A stretch of 54,526 bases of DNA from CAZEFK01 sp964511405 (GTDB lineage Bacteria > Pseudomonadota > Alphaproteobacteria > Elsterales > Elsteraceae). The DNA lies in NCBI GenBank assembly GCA_964511405.1, contig CAZEFK010000009.1, positions 1-54,526 on the forward strand. The letters are read 5' to 3'. Below are positions 25,063-32,620 of this stretch, piece by piece; the first letter of the stretch is position 1, and every line of letters begins with the position of its first letter. The notes beneath the pieces are model-generated. The model did not search any database. It worked only from the letters and a program-made list of their open reading frames with translations, and was not told the origin of the DNA. A program made the position numbers and the translations under genes.

Positions 25063-26001
25063 CTAGACCAGGGCCGAGATCAGGCGGAACAGGGTCGCGA
25101 GCAACCCCAGCAGCAAGGCGCCGCCCAGAAATTCGCCGACCCGGAACACCCGCATCTTGGCCAGCGTGGCCTCGAACAGGGCCAGCAGGGTGCCGCCGAC
25201 CGCCAGCTTGGCCGCCCAGGCGACGGCGCCGGGCAGGGCCAACAAGGGCGCGTCCGGGCCGGCCACGGTCCACGGCACCCAGATGGCGCCGACCAGCGAC
25301 AGGTACAGGACCAGGCGCACCATCTGGGTCATCTCGACCAGCGCCAGGTACCAGCCCGAATATTCCAGGGCCATGGCTTCGTGGACCATGGTCAGCTCCA
25401 GATGGGTCGCCGGGTTGTCGATCGGGCCGCGGCCGTTTTCGGCCAGGCCGACCATCAGCAGGGCGATCAGCGCCAGCGCCAGCGACACGTCGATGGTGCC
25501 GTGCTGGGTGGCCGCGATCAGCGGTCCGAATCCGGTCGAATGGCCGACCAGCGACACGGTGACGATGACCATCAGCATCGCCGGCTCGGCCAGCGCGCCG
25601 ATCATCATGTCGCGGCTGGCGCCGATGCCGCCGAAGGCGGTGCCGACATCGAGCCCGGCGAGGGCCGTGGCCACCCGGGCGGCGGCCAGCAGGCCGACCA
25701 GCACGATCAGGTCGGCGCCGCCGGCGGTGGCCAGGTCGGTGCTGAAGGTCGGCACCGCAGCACTGGCCAGCCAGACCAGGATGAACGCGACAGGCGGCGC
25801 GGCCAGGAACAGCGGCGAGGCCGACTCGGCGATCACCGGCTGCTTGCGCATCAGGCGCGCCAGGTCGCGGTAGGGCTGCAGCGGCGAGGGTCCGATGCGG
25901 CCGAGCGCCCGCGCCTTGACCCGCCGGACCAGGCCGGTGACCAGCGGCGCCACCGCCGGCACCAGCGCCAGCTGCAGCGCCAGGAACAGGATGCCGGTCA
26001 C
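25063..26001 (-). CDS. HyfC/NuoH-like membrane-anchor subunit
   Basis: A 312-residue membrane protein of the NuoH/HycD/HyfC family, the subunit that joins the peripheral arm to the membrane arm. ARALGRIGPSPLQPYRDLAR is the family N-terminal loop, AFGGIGASRDMMIGALAEPA and AENGRGPIDNPATHLELTMV are conserved acidic loops, and VHEAMALEYSGWYLALVEM ends the core. Eight or so hydrophobic segments are visible. The start is GTG at 26001 in a GTGA overlap with the hyfB stop; the open frame further upstream is a shadow of hyfB. Confidence 0.88.
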   Translation of the reverse strand: MTGILFLALQLALVPAVAPLVTGLVRRVKARALGRIGPSPLQPYRDLARLMRKQPVIAESASPLFLAAPPVAFILVWLASAAVPTFSTDLATAGGADLIVLVGLLAAARVATALAGLDVGTAFGGIGASRDMMIGALAEPAMLMVIVTVSLVGHSTGFGPLIAATQHGTIDVSLALALIALLMVGLAENGRGPIDNPATHLELTMVHEAMALEYSGWYLALVEMTQMVRLVLYLSLVGAIWVPWTVAGPDAPLLALPGAVAWAAKLAVGGTLLALFEATLAKMRVFRVGEFLGGALLLGLLATLFRLISALV

Positions 26002-27989
26002 GTCGCCACCACGACCAGGATCAGCAGGATCAGCAGCATGCCGGCGCTGAACGTCAGGTAGCGGCGGATCGACAGGAACTGCAAGGGGTTGAGCCGGTCG
26101 GACAGGCCGAGCACCAGTCGCGCCGGCGGCAAGTAGAGCAAGCGCCAGACCCGGTCGCCCAGGACCACCTCCAGGCGCGCCGGCCCGACCGCGCCTGGAG
26201 GTGGCATGGCAACGGTCTCCTGGGCTTCGAGCACGGTGCCGAACATCCGCCTGACCGGTTGGCCGAAGCTGGCCGGGCCATACTGGGTCGCGGGCCCGGC
26301 GTCGGGCGTCCCGCAATCCCAGGCTGGGCCGCGGATCGGCGCCGGCACCCGGCTGCGGACGAGCCACAGGCCCAGGATCAGGACCAGGGCGCCGGCGAGC
26401 AGCGCCAGGCCGAGCGGCGCGTAGCCGCCGGCGATCCCGGGCGCCACGGCCACCCAGTCGATCTGCTGGGGCCCCTGGAGCAGCTGCTCGATCGCCGGCC
26501 GGATGACCCACAGCCCCAGGCCCGGCACCAGCCCCAGCAGCCCGCAGGCGGCCGCCAGCGCAGTCAGCGGCCCGGTCATGACCGCCGGCGGATCGCCGGC
26601 CGCCGCGGCCTCCGGGCTGCGCGGCCGGCCCAGGAAGGCGATGCCGAACAGCCGGACGAAGCACACCGCGGCCAGGCCGGCGGCCAGGGCCAGCAGCGTG
26701 CCGACGAAGGGCACGCCCAGGCGCAGCAGCGGCTGAGGCAGGTCGGGGCTGGCCAGGATCGCCTGGAAGGTCAGCCATTCCGACAGGAAGCCGTTGAGCG
26801 GCGGCAGGCCGGCGGCGGCCAGGGCGGCGACCAGGGCCACGCCGGCGATCTTGGGCATGCGCCTGATTAGCCCGCCATAGGCTGCCAGGTCGTCGCTCCC
26901 GACCGCGTGCATGGTCGCGCCCGAAATGCAGAACCACAGGGTCTTGAACAGCGCGTGGTTCAGCGCATGCAACAGGCCGGCGGCGAGCGCCAGCGCCGCC
27001 GCTGGTGCCAGCCCGAACGCCCGGTAGACCAACGCCAGGCCAAGCCCGATCGCGACCACCCCGACATTCTCGACGGTCGAGAAGGCGAGCAGACGCTTGA
27101 GGCCGGGCTCGACCACGGCCTGCATCAGCCCGAGGACCGCGCCGAGGCCGCCGGCGACCATCAGCGCCGCGCCGATCCCCCATGGCTGCGGTGCCGCCAG
27201 GTCGAACAGCAGGCGCACCAGCCCGTAGAGCGCGACCTTGGTCATGACGCCGCTCATCAGCGCCGACACCGGTGCCGGCGCGGCCGGATGGGCCAGCGGC
27301 AGCCAGGCATGCAGCGGCACCAGGCCAGCCTTGGAGCCGCAGCCGACCAGGGCCAGGCCACCGATCGCCGCCGCCAGCCACGGGCCCCGGCTGGCCGCCC
27401 GCAGGGTGGCGAACCCGTAGTCGCCGGTGCCCCCGGCGAGCAGCCCGAAGGCCAGCAGCAGGCACATCGTACCGATCCCGGCCATGGCCAGGTAGACCAG
27501 GCCAGCCCGGGGCGTGTCGGGCTTGCGATGGTTGGCCAGCACCAGCGCCCAGGACGCCAGCGACATGCTCTCCCAGCTGGCCAGGAAGGTGAAGGCGTCG
27601 TCCGCCAGGACGACCAGGGTCATGGCGGCGAGGAACAGCGGATAGGCGGGCAGGATCCGCTGCGGCTCCGGCTCGTGCGCGACATAGCCCAGGGCGAAGA
27701 CGCTGGTCGCGGCGGCGGGGGCATGCAGGATCAGCAGGAACACCGCCGACAGGCCGTCCAGGCGCAGGCGCATCGGCAGCCAGGGCAAGCCCACCGGCAG
27801 GGTCAGGGCCGCGTCGCCGCCGAGGCCGATCCGGGCCAGGGCGATCAGCGCCACCGCTGCGGAGATCACGGCCGCGCCGCCCAGCACGCCGACCGGGCGC
27901 CGGTGCCCGGGGAGGAGCAACGCCGCTGTGCCAGCCAGCAGGTAAGCGATAACCGCGGCGATGACCAGGGCGGGTCCGGCTTGCGTCAT
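25998..27989 (-). CDS. HyfB-like antiporter subunit (NuoL/Mrp family)
   Basis: A 663-residue membrane protein with about 15 hydrophobic segments, first gene of the operon. The TM5-type Glu is in AFTFLASWESMSLASWALVL and the pumping Lys in ALVGCGSKAGLVPLHAWLP, followed by APVSALMSGVMTKVALYGLV. LHALNHALFKTLWFCISGA carries the conserved His/Lys, and the C-terminal soluble part has IRGPAWDCGTPDAGPATQYG, a typical HyfB/HycC feature. ATG 27989 is preferred over TTG 27992. I see no convincing promoter in the 90 bp upstream, which separates it from a glycosyltransferase gene on the same strand. Confidence 0.9.
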   Translation of the reverse strand: MTQAGPALVIAAVIAYLLAGTAALLLPGHRRPVGVLGGAAVISAAVALIALARIGLGGDAALTLPVGLPWLPMRLRLDGLSAVFLLILHAPAAATSVFALGYVAHEPEPQRILPAYPLFLAAMTLVVLADDAFTFLASWESMSLASWALVLANHRKPDTPRAGLVYLAMAGIGTMCLLLAFGLLAGGTGDYGFATLRAASRGPWLAAAIGGLALVGCGSKAGLVPLHAWLPLAHPAAPAPVSALMSGVMTKVALYGLVRLLFDLAAPQPWGIGAALMVAGGLGAVLGLMQAVVEPGLKRLLAFSTVENVGVVAIGLGLALVYRAFGLAPAAALALAAGLLHALNHALFKTLWFCISGATMHAVGSDDLAAYGGLIRRMPKIAGVALVAALAAAGLPPLNGFLSEWLTFQAILASPDLPQPLLRLGVPFVGTLLALAAGLAAVCFVRLFGIAFLGRPRSPEAAAAGDPPAVMTGPLTALAAACGLLGLVPGLGLWVIRPAIEQLLQGPQQIDWVAVAPGIAGGYAPLGLALLAGALVLILGLWLVRSRVPAPIRGPAWDCGTPDAGPATQYGPASFGQPVRRMFGTVLEAQETVAMPPPGAVGPARLEVVLGDRVWRLLYLPPARLVLGLSDRLNPLQFLSIRRYLTFSAGMLLILLILVVVAT

Positions 27990-28079
27990 CAATTCCCGCG
28001 CTCGATCGCGATCCCTCGAACCCTGATGGTCGGCCCGTAGCCGCCTGTCCAGTAAGGGAAAACGCGGATCGACGGGCGG

Positions 28080-29018
28080 TCACGCCTCGGCTAGGCGCGG
28101 CTCGCGGACCGGGTGGGACAGGCGGAAGGCGGCGCGGGTCCGCCCGACCAGCCGCGTGGCGTTACCGCTGACCGGCAGGTAGCTGCGCAGATGCAGCCAA
28201 AACCACGGATTGACCAGGCCCTGTCCCTCGACCCGGCGCGCCCATTTGTGGGCGCGGCCGGCAGCGCGGCGCAGGGCCTGCCGGCGATAGCGGCCGTCGA
28301 GATCGGGATGGTCGCGCAGGAAGTAGTGCAGGGTGGCGTTCAAGTCGTGCAGCATCTGCTGCTTCGAGCCCGGGCCGTGGAGCTGGCCCGGGCGCCGGGG
28401 TGCGGCCCAGCTGGCGGCCTCGGCCAGCGCCACCGGCCATTTGCGCGCGATGCGCAGAAGCGGGCTGGCGTGGGGCAGGAACACGCGCTCGTCGCAGCCG
28501 CCGACTTCCATGAAGGCGCAGCGGCGGTAGAGCGCGCCGCTGAGGGCCGCGATCGCGCCATTGAGGGCGATGGCCAGGGGATCGGCGGGCAGGCAATGGG
28601 ATCCGGCCGCGATCGCGGTCTCGTCGAAGTCCAGGCCGGCGCCGTCGGCGACCCGCAGCGCCGGCGCCACCACGACACCGGCCCGCGTCGCCTGGGCAAT
28701 CCGCAGCATCGCCGCGGTTCCTTGTTCGGCCACGCGGTCGTCGCCGTCGAGGAAGCGCACGAAGCCGTAGCGGGCGATGCGCGCGCCGATATTGGCCGCC
28801 GCCGCCGGGCCGTGGTCGGCATGCCGCTCGATCCGGACGTCGTTGCGCCCCTGGGTCAGCGCCGCGGCCTGCGCCGCGCCGGCGCCGTCGGGGCTGCCGT
28901 CGAGGAAGATATATTCGCGCTCGAATTCGCCGGCCTGGGCCAACAGCCCGGCGACCGCGGGGGCAAGTCGGGGGGCTTTGCCATAGACATTGACGACAAA
29001 GGATACGCCGTCAGCCAT
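28080..29018 (-). CDS. Family 2-like glycosyltransferase
   Basis: A 312-residue GT-A fold protein. It opens SFVVNVYGKAPRLAPAVAGL and EYIFLDGSPDGAGAAQAAAL, then the nucleotide-sugar region HGPAAAANIGARIARYGFV and the metal-binding DxD-type motif FVRFLDGDDRVAEQG. A second acidic site is in FMEVGGCDERVFLPHASPLL. The last 100 residues are Arg-rich and without a membrane helix. It would transfer a sugar to a surface glycan or protein; donor and acceptor are unknown. No good ribosome binding site precedes the ATG, but an 18-bp palindrome lies 14 bp upstream. Confidence 0.85.
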   Translation of the reverse strand: MADGVSFVVNVYGKAPRLAPAVAGLLAQAGEFEREYIFLDGSPDGAGAAQAAALTQGRNDVRIERHADHGPAAAANIGARIARYGFVRFLDGDDRVAEQGTAAMLRIAQATRAGVVVAPALRVADGAGLDFDETAIAAGSHCLPADPLAIALNGAIAALSGALYRRCAFMEVGGCDERVFLPHASPLLRIARKWPVALAEAASWAAPRRPGQLHGPGSKQQMLHDLNATLHYFLRDHPDLDGRYRRQALRRAAGRAHKWARRVEGQGLVNPWFWLHLRSYLPVSGNATRLVGRTRAAFRLSHPVREPRLAEA

Positions 29019-29032
29019 AGATCACCCGCTGG

Positions 29033-29050
29033 CTGTGACCGCGGTCACAG
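29033..29050. promoter_or_regulatory. Perfect 18-bp palindrome, CRP-like half-site spacing
   Basis: CTGTGACCGCGGTCACAG is its own reverse complement and contains TGTGA-N6-TCACA, the spacing used by CRP/FNR-superfamily regulators. It lies 14 bp upstream of the glycosyltransferase start (minus strand) and 154 bp before the ParA-like gene. It could act as an operator or, in RNA, as a hairpin with a 4-base loop. Confidence 0.5.
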
Positions 29051-29062
29051 GAGCCACGGGAG

Positions 29063-29107
29063 GCGCCCGATCGTCAAGCGCCCGATCGTCAAGCGCCCAA
29101 ACGTCAG
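29063..29107. repeat. Three tandem 15-bp repeats
   Basis: GCGCCCGATCGTCAA is repeated exactly at 29063-29077 and 29078-29092, and a third copy at 29093-29107 differs at three or so positions (GCGCCCAAACGTCAG). They fill the gap between two divergent genes, next to the palindrome. This resembles iteron-like binding sites more than CRISPR, being short and without spacers. Confidence 0.8.
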
Positions 29108-29204
29108 GCGATTGTCATCAGGACAGCGCGGCTGCCGGGCCACGGCGGACGCATGGTAAGATTGGTCCGCGGCAGTCGGAACAATGCAGGATGGGCGGTC
29201 CTTG

Positions 29205-30290
29205 ATGAGCTATGCGGACAAGCAGCCCCACGTCGTCGCCGTCTACAACCAGAAGGGCGGCATCGCCAAGACCACGACGGCCGTGAATCTCACGGTTTGC
29301 CTGGCTGCCTTCGGCAGATCGGTGCTGGCCGTCGATCTCGATCCCCAGGCCAACACCACCAAGAGCCTGCTGGGCGACAGCGGGCCCGGTGCCGGGCTGT
29401 ACGATGTGATTCGCGGCGCGCGGGCCCTGGAGTCGGTGATCGTCCCGTCGCCCTTCGAGCGCGTATCGGTGCTGCCGTCCACCTACAAGCTGGCCGGCAT
29501 CGAGCTCGACACCGCCTCCGAGCTGCGGTCGCAGCGGACGCTGGCCGAGATCATCCGCAACGCCGAGCTCGACTTCGATCTGGTGGTGATCGACTGCGCC
29601 CCAGCCTTCGGCCTGCTGTCGGTCAACGCCATCGTTGCCGCCAACGCGGCGCTGATCCCCGTGACCGCCAGCCAGTTTGCCTATGACGGGCTGGTCCGCA
29701 CCCGCCAGGTGATCGAGACCATCCAGAATGGGCTCAACCGGCACCTGGTGATCCATGGCGTACTGCTGACGCTGATGGACGACGATCCGGTCAGCCAGGA
29801 TTTCGCGCAGGTCTATCGGCGGGACTTCAAGCAACTGGTCTACCAGACCGAGATCGTCCGGGATCGGGCGGCGGTCAAAGCGGCCCAGGCGAACCTGCCG
29901 CTCTGCGTCTACATGCCGGGATCGACCGCCGCCCAGCAATACCTGGCCTTCACCGAGGAGTTCCTCGAACGCCGCCCGCCGGGCGCCAAACCCCAGAAGG
30001 ACAACGGTAGTTTCGAAACCGTAACAGCCGCGGTCAGCCGGGCCCAGGCGATGGATGCTTTGGGCGCGATGAATGCCGCGCTGCAACGGCAGCAGGTCGC
30101 GGACGATCCGGACGAGCAGCCGGTCGTGAGCGATTCGGTATTCGAGGGGGCGGCGGCGCCGATCATGCCGCCGTCGAGGGCCGGGCTGCACCGGCTACTC
30201 ATGGTCGGCGTCGTCTGTTTCTTGGTCGGGGCAGGGATCGGGGCGGCTGCGGCCGAGCCCGTCCGCCAACTCTATAGCTTGCTGTTCTGA
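29205..30290 (+). CDS. ParA/Soj-like ATPase with C-terminal membrane helix
   Basis: A 361-residue protein. The ParA-type deviant Walker A is YNQKGGIAKTTTAVNL, followed by VLAVDLDPQANTTKSLLG and DLVVIDCAPAFGLLSVNAI; QFAYDGLVRTRQVIETIQ is the usual ParA middle. Unusually, after a low-complexity linker (about 265-328) the protein ends with a predicted membrane helix in HRLLMVGVVCFLVGAGIGAA (329-348), which would tether it to the inner membrane. No parB is next to it, so a role in chromosome segregation is not supported; polar positioning of a surface or chemotaxis-like system is a possible alternative. ATG 29205 is preferred to ATG 29184. Confidence 0.82.
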   Translation: MSYADKQPHVVAVYNQKGGIAKTTTAVNLTVCLAAFGRSVLAVDLDPQANTTKSLLGDSGPGAGLYDVIRGARALESVIVPSPFERVSVLPSTYKLAGIELDTASELRSQRTLAEIIRNAELDFDLVVIDCAPAFGLLSVNAIVAANAALIPVTASQFAYDGLVRTRQVIETIQNGLNRHLVIHGVLLTLMDDDPVSQDFAQVYRRDFKQLVYQTEIVRDRAAVKAAQANLPLCVYMPGSTAAQQYLAFTEEFLERRPPGAKPQKDNGSFETVTAAVSRAQAMDALGAMNAALQRQQVADDPDEQPVVSDSVFEGAAAPIMPPSRAGLHRLLMVGVVCFLVGAGIGAAAAEPVRQLYSLLF

Positions 30291-30477
30291 CCATTTAGAC
30301 GTGTGGCGCTTTGATCAGTATCGGTCATCGATTCGTCTGCGGAAGGATCCGGGATGGCGATCGCTTGCCATGCGAACCAATAAACGGAAGATTAACGCTA
30401 TGTTGATGTCTGGAATGCATACGGCGTAGGACGTTCTTTTGCTTGTATTTGACCGGCGGCCCGGGCAGCATGCCGCT

Positions 30478-30714
30478 ATGGCTGAAACCGATCCCTTGGC
30501 GCGGGATATCGCGACGCGGCTTGCCGTATCGCTGGCCCGGCTTGATGACCCGGCGCGTGAAGCGGGCGTGCAGGCGGCCGCGAGTCGGCTGTTGACCACC
30601 ATGCTCGACGAGGGCGTGCCCATGCTGGACGCCGCCCAGTTCGTCGGCCAGGTCGCGGCGACCGCCCTGGTGCGCCTGAAGCACATTCCGCGCGGCCTCG
30701 CCGGCAGCGCCTGA
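30478..30714 (+). CDS. Small uncharacterised protein
   Basis: A 78-residue frame starting MAETDPLARDIATRLAVSL, predicted helical throughout (AAASRLLTTMLDEGVPML, AAQFVGQVAATALVRLKHI), soluble, without cysteine. An upstream in-frame TTG (30439) would add 13 residues but is less likely. No clear ribosome binding site is seen, so the call is tentative. The preceding 187 bp after the ParA-like gene is AT-richer than the surroundings and may hold a promoter. I do not recognise the family. Confidence 0.5.
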   Translation: MAETDPLARDIATRLAVSLARLDDPAREAGVQAAASRLLTTMLDEGVPMLDAAQFVGQVAATALVRLKHIPRGLAGSA

Positions 30715-30732
30715 GCGGGTCAGGCCAGCAGG

Positions 30733-32121
30733 TCAGGCCGGCAGGACGATCGGGCGGACGCCCTCGTAGGCGCGGCTCGCCCGTAGCACCAGGTCGTCGC
30801 GGTGGGCCGGGCCGACGATCTGCAGCCCCGCCGGCAGTCCGTCGACGAAGCCGCAGGGAATGGTCGCCGCCGGCTGCTGGGTCAGGTTGAAGGGATAGGA
30901 GAACGGCGTCCAGTCGGCCCAGCTGCGCGATGCCGGGTCGGGACGGTCCTGGCCGGCCGCGAAGGCCAGCACCGGGAGCGTCGGCATCAGCAGCAGATCG
31001 GTCGTCTCGTGCAGCCGGCGCAGGCGAATCGCGAACTCGGCGCGCACCCGCATCTGGGCCTGGTACGCGACCATGGACAGCGCCGCGCCCGCCTCGGCCA
31101 TGGCGCGCAGCCCGGGATCGATCAGGGCGTGGCTCGCCGCCGGCAAGGTCGACAGGAGGCTGGCCGCCCCCGCGCACCAATGGGCGTGGAAGCACTCGGC
31201 GATGCCGTCGAGATCGAGCGTCATCGGCTCGACCCGGGCGCCGAGATCGGCAAACGCCGCCGCCGCCGCGTCGACCAAGGCCGCGATGCCGGGATCGACC
31301 GGCGCGCCGCCCGGGGCCGCCACATAGCCGATGCGCAGGCCGGCCACGCCGTCTTCGAGCCCGATCCGGTAGTCGCGCCCGTCGGGCGGCAGCGACTGCC
31401 AGTCGCGCGCGTCGGGCCGGCTGATCACGGTCAGCATCAGCGCGGCATCGGCGACGGTGCGGGTCATCGGCCCGACGTGGGAGACCGAGCCGAACGGGCT
31501 GGCGGGAAAGGCCGGCACCCGCCCGAAGCTGGGCTTCAAGCCGTAGATTCCGGTGAATCCGGCGGGGATCCGGATCGAGCCGCCGCCGTCGGTGCCGATA
31601 TGCAGGGCCCCGAAGCCGAGCGCCGCCGCCGCGGCCGCGCCGCCCGACGAGCCGCCGGGCGTGCGGTCGCGGTTCCAGGGGTTGCGGGTGATACCGGCGA
31701 GCGGGCTGTCGGTCACGCCTTTCCAGCCGAACTCTGGCGTGGTCGTCTTGCCCACCAGCACGGCACCCGCTTCGCGCAGCCGCGCCGTGGCCGGGGCGTC
31801 GACCGTCCAGGGTTGATCGGGGTCGACCGTCCGGCTGCCGCGCAGGGTCGGCCATCCGGCGGTCAGCACCAGGTCCTTGATGGTCGCCGGGACGCCGTCC
31901 AGAAGCCCCTTGGGCTCGCCCTGCTGCCAGCGCGCCTCGGCGGCCCGGGCGTCGGCCAGGGCCCGCTCACCGTCGACCAGGGTCATGGCGTTGACCGGCC
32001 CGTTGCGGGCCGCGATGCGGTCGAGCACCGCCTCCGTGGCCTCGACGGGCGATAGCTGCTTGCTGCGGTAGAGCCGTAGCAGATCGGTCGCGGACAGCAG
32101 GGCGAGGGAAGCGGATGTCAT
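30733..32121 (-). CDS. Amidase-signature family hydrolase
   Basis: A 462-residue hydrolase of the amidase-signature family. The catalytic Lys is in LLDGVPATIKDLVLTAG, the signature RTPGGSSGGAAAAAALGFG carries the middle Ser, and the nucleophilic Ser is in HIGTDGGGSIRIPAGFTGIY, completing the Ser-cisSer-Lys triad. YGLKPSFGRVPAFPASPFG follows as in most members. The family includes GatA-like proteins and many amide hydrolases for small substrates; the lack of GatB/GatC genes nearby and the length argue for a stand-alone amidase. It is divergent from the ArsC-family gene. Confidence 0.9.
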   Translation of the reverse strand: MTSASLALLSATDLLRLYRSKQLSPVEATEAVLDRIAARNGPVNAMTLVDGERALADARAAEARWQQGEPKGLLDGVPATIKDLVLTAGWPTLRGSRTVDPDQPWTVDAPATARLREAGAVLVGKTTTPEFGWKGVTDSPLAGITRNPWNRDRTPGGSSGGAAAAAALGFGALHIGTDGGGSIRIPAGFTGIYGLKPSFGRVPAFPASPFGSVSHVGPMTRTVADAALMLTVISRPDARDWQSLPPDGRDYRIGLEDGVAGLRIGYVAAPGGAPVDPGIAALVDAAAAAFADLGARVEPMTLDLDGIAECFHAHWCAGAASLLSTLPAASHALIDPGLRAMAEAGAALSMVAYQAQMRVRAEFAIRLRRLHETTDLLLMPTLPVLAFAAGQDRPDPASRSWADWTPFSYPFNLTQQPAATIPCGFVDGLPAGLQIVGPAHRDDLVLRASRAYEGVRPIVLPA

Positions 32122-32228
32122 CGCAGGGATCCCGGGCGAATGGCGCGCCGGCCGATCATAGCCCGGGGCGGGCCGCGCCTTGCACGCGGTTTCACCGCCG
32201 CTATCGTTGCGCCGAGGGGAGACCTGCC

Positions 32229-32576
32229 ATGACCAACCCGACCGTCACGATCTACCACAACCCCAAATGCGCCACGTCGCGCCGCGTCCTGGAGCGCATC
32301 CGCGCCCGCGGCATCGAGCCCGTCATCGTCGAATACCTGAAGGCGCCGCCCAGCCGAGAGCAACTGGCCGACCTGCTCCGGCGCATGGGCATCGGGCCGC
32401 GGGCGGCGCTGCGCCGGCCCAAGGACGCGCCCGCCGCGCTCGACACTCTGTCGGATGCGGCGCTGATCGACCGCATGGCCGCCGAGCCGATCCTGATCGA
32501 GCGGCCGATCGTGGTCGGCCCGAAGGGCGTGCGGTTGTGCCGGCCGCCTGAGGGGGTCGACGCGGTGCTAGACTGA
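32229..32576 (+). CDS. ArsC-family reductase (glutaredoxin-dependent type)
   Basis: 115 residues of the ArsC/Spx fold. The nucleophile is Cys in TIYHNPKCATSRRVLERI, at the family position, and the RPI-type motif is LIERPIVVGPKGVRLCRPP, which in E. coli-type ArsC helps bind arsenate. VIVEYLKAPPSREQLADLL is the conserved middle. True arsenate reductases share these features, yet many similar proteins have no proven arsenate role and no arsB/acr3 or arsR gene is near. The ATG at 32229 is preferred to an upstream GTG-frame start. Confidence 0.85.
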   Translation: MTNPTVTIYHNPKCATSRRVLERIRARGIEPVIVEYLKAPPSREQLADLLRRMGIGPRAALRRPKDAPAALDTLSDAALIDRMAAEPILIERPIVVGPKGVRLCRPPEGVDAVLD

Positions 32577-32620
32577 TGTCCGGTGACTGACCGGTACCAG
32601 CTGACACGGACACGCCTGCG

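Noticed and set aside
25063..28083. Open frame of about 1000 codons ending as HyfC
   Set aside because: Only the last 312 codons from GTG 26001 resemble HyfC; the rest is hyfB in the wrong frame.
29063..29107. CRISPR-like array
   Set aside because: Units are only 15 bp, directly joined with no spacers, and no cas gene is near.
32577..32620. Integration site duplicate of tRNA-Val at the far end of the AlbA-ParA unit
   Set aside because: I looked for the tRNA 3' end (GGTTCAATCCCAGTACC and CCA) here and saw only the short hairpin CCGGT-GACTG-ACCGG at 32580-32594; no integrase is present.
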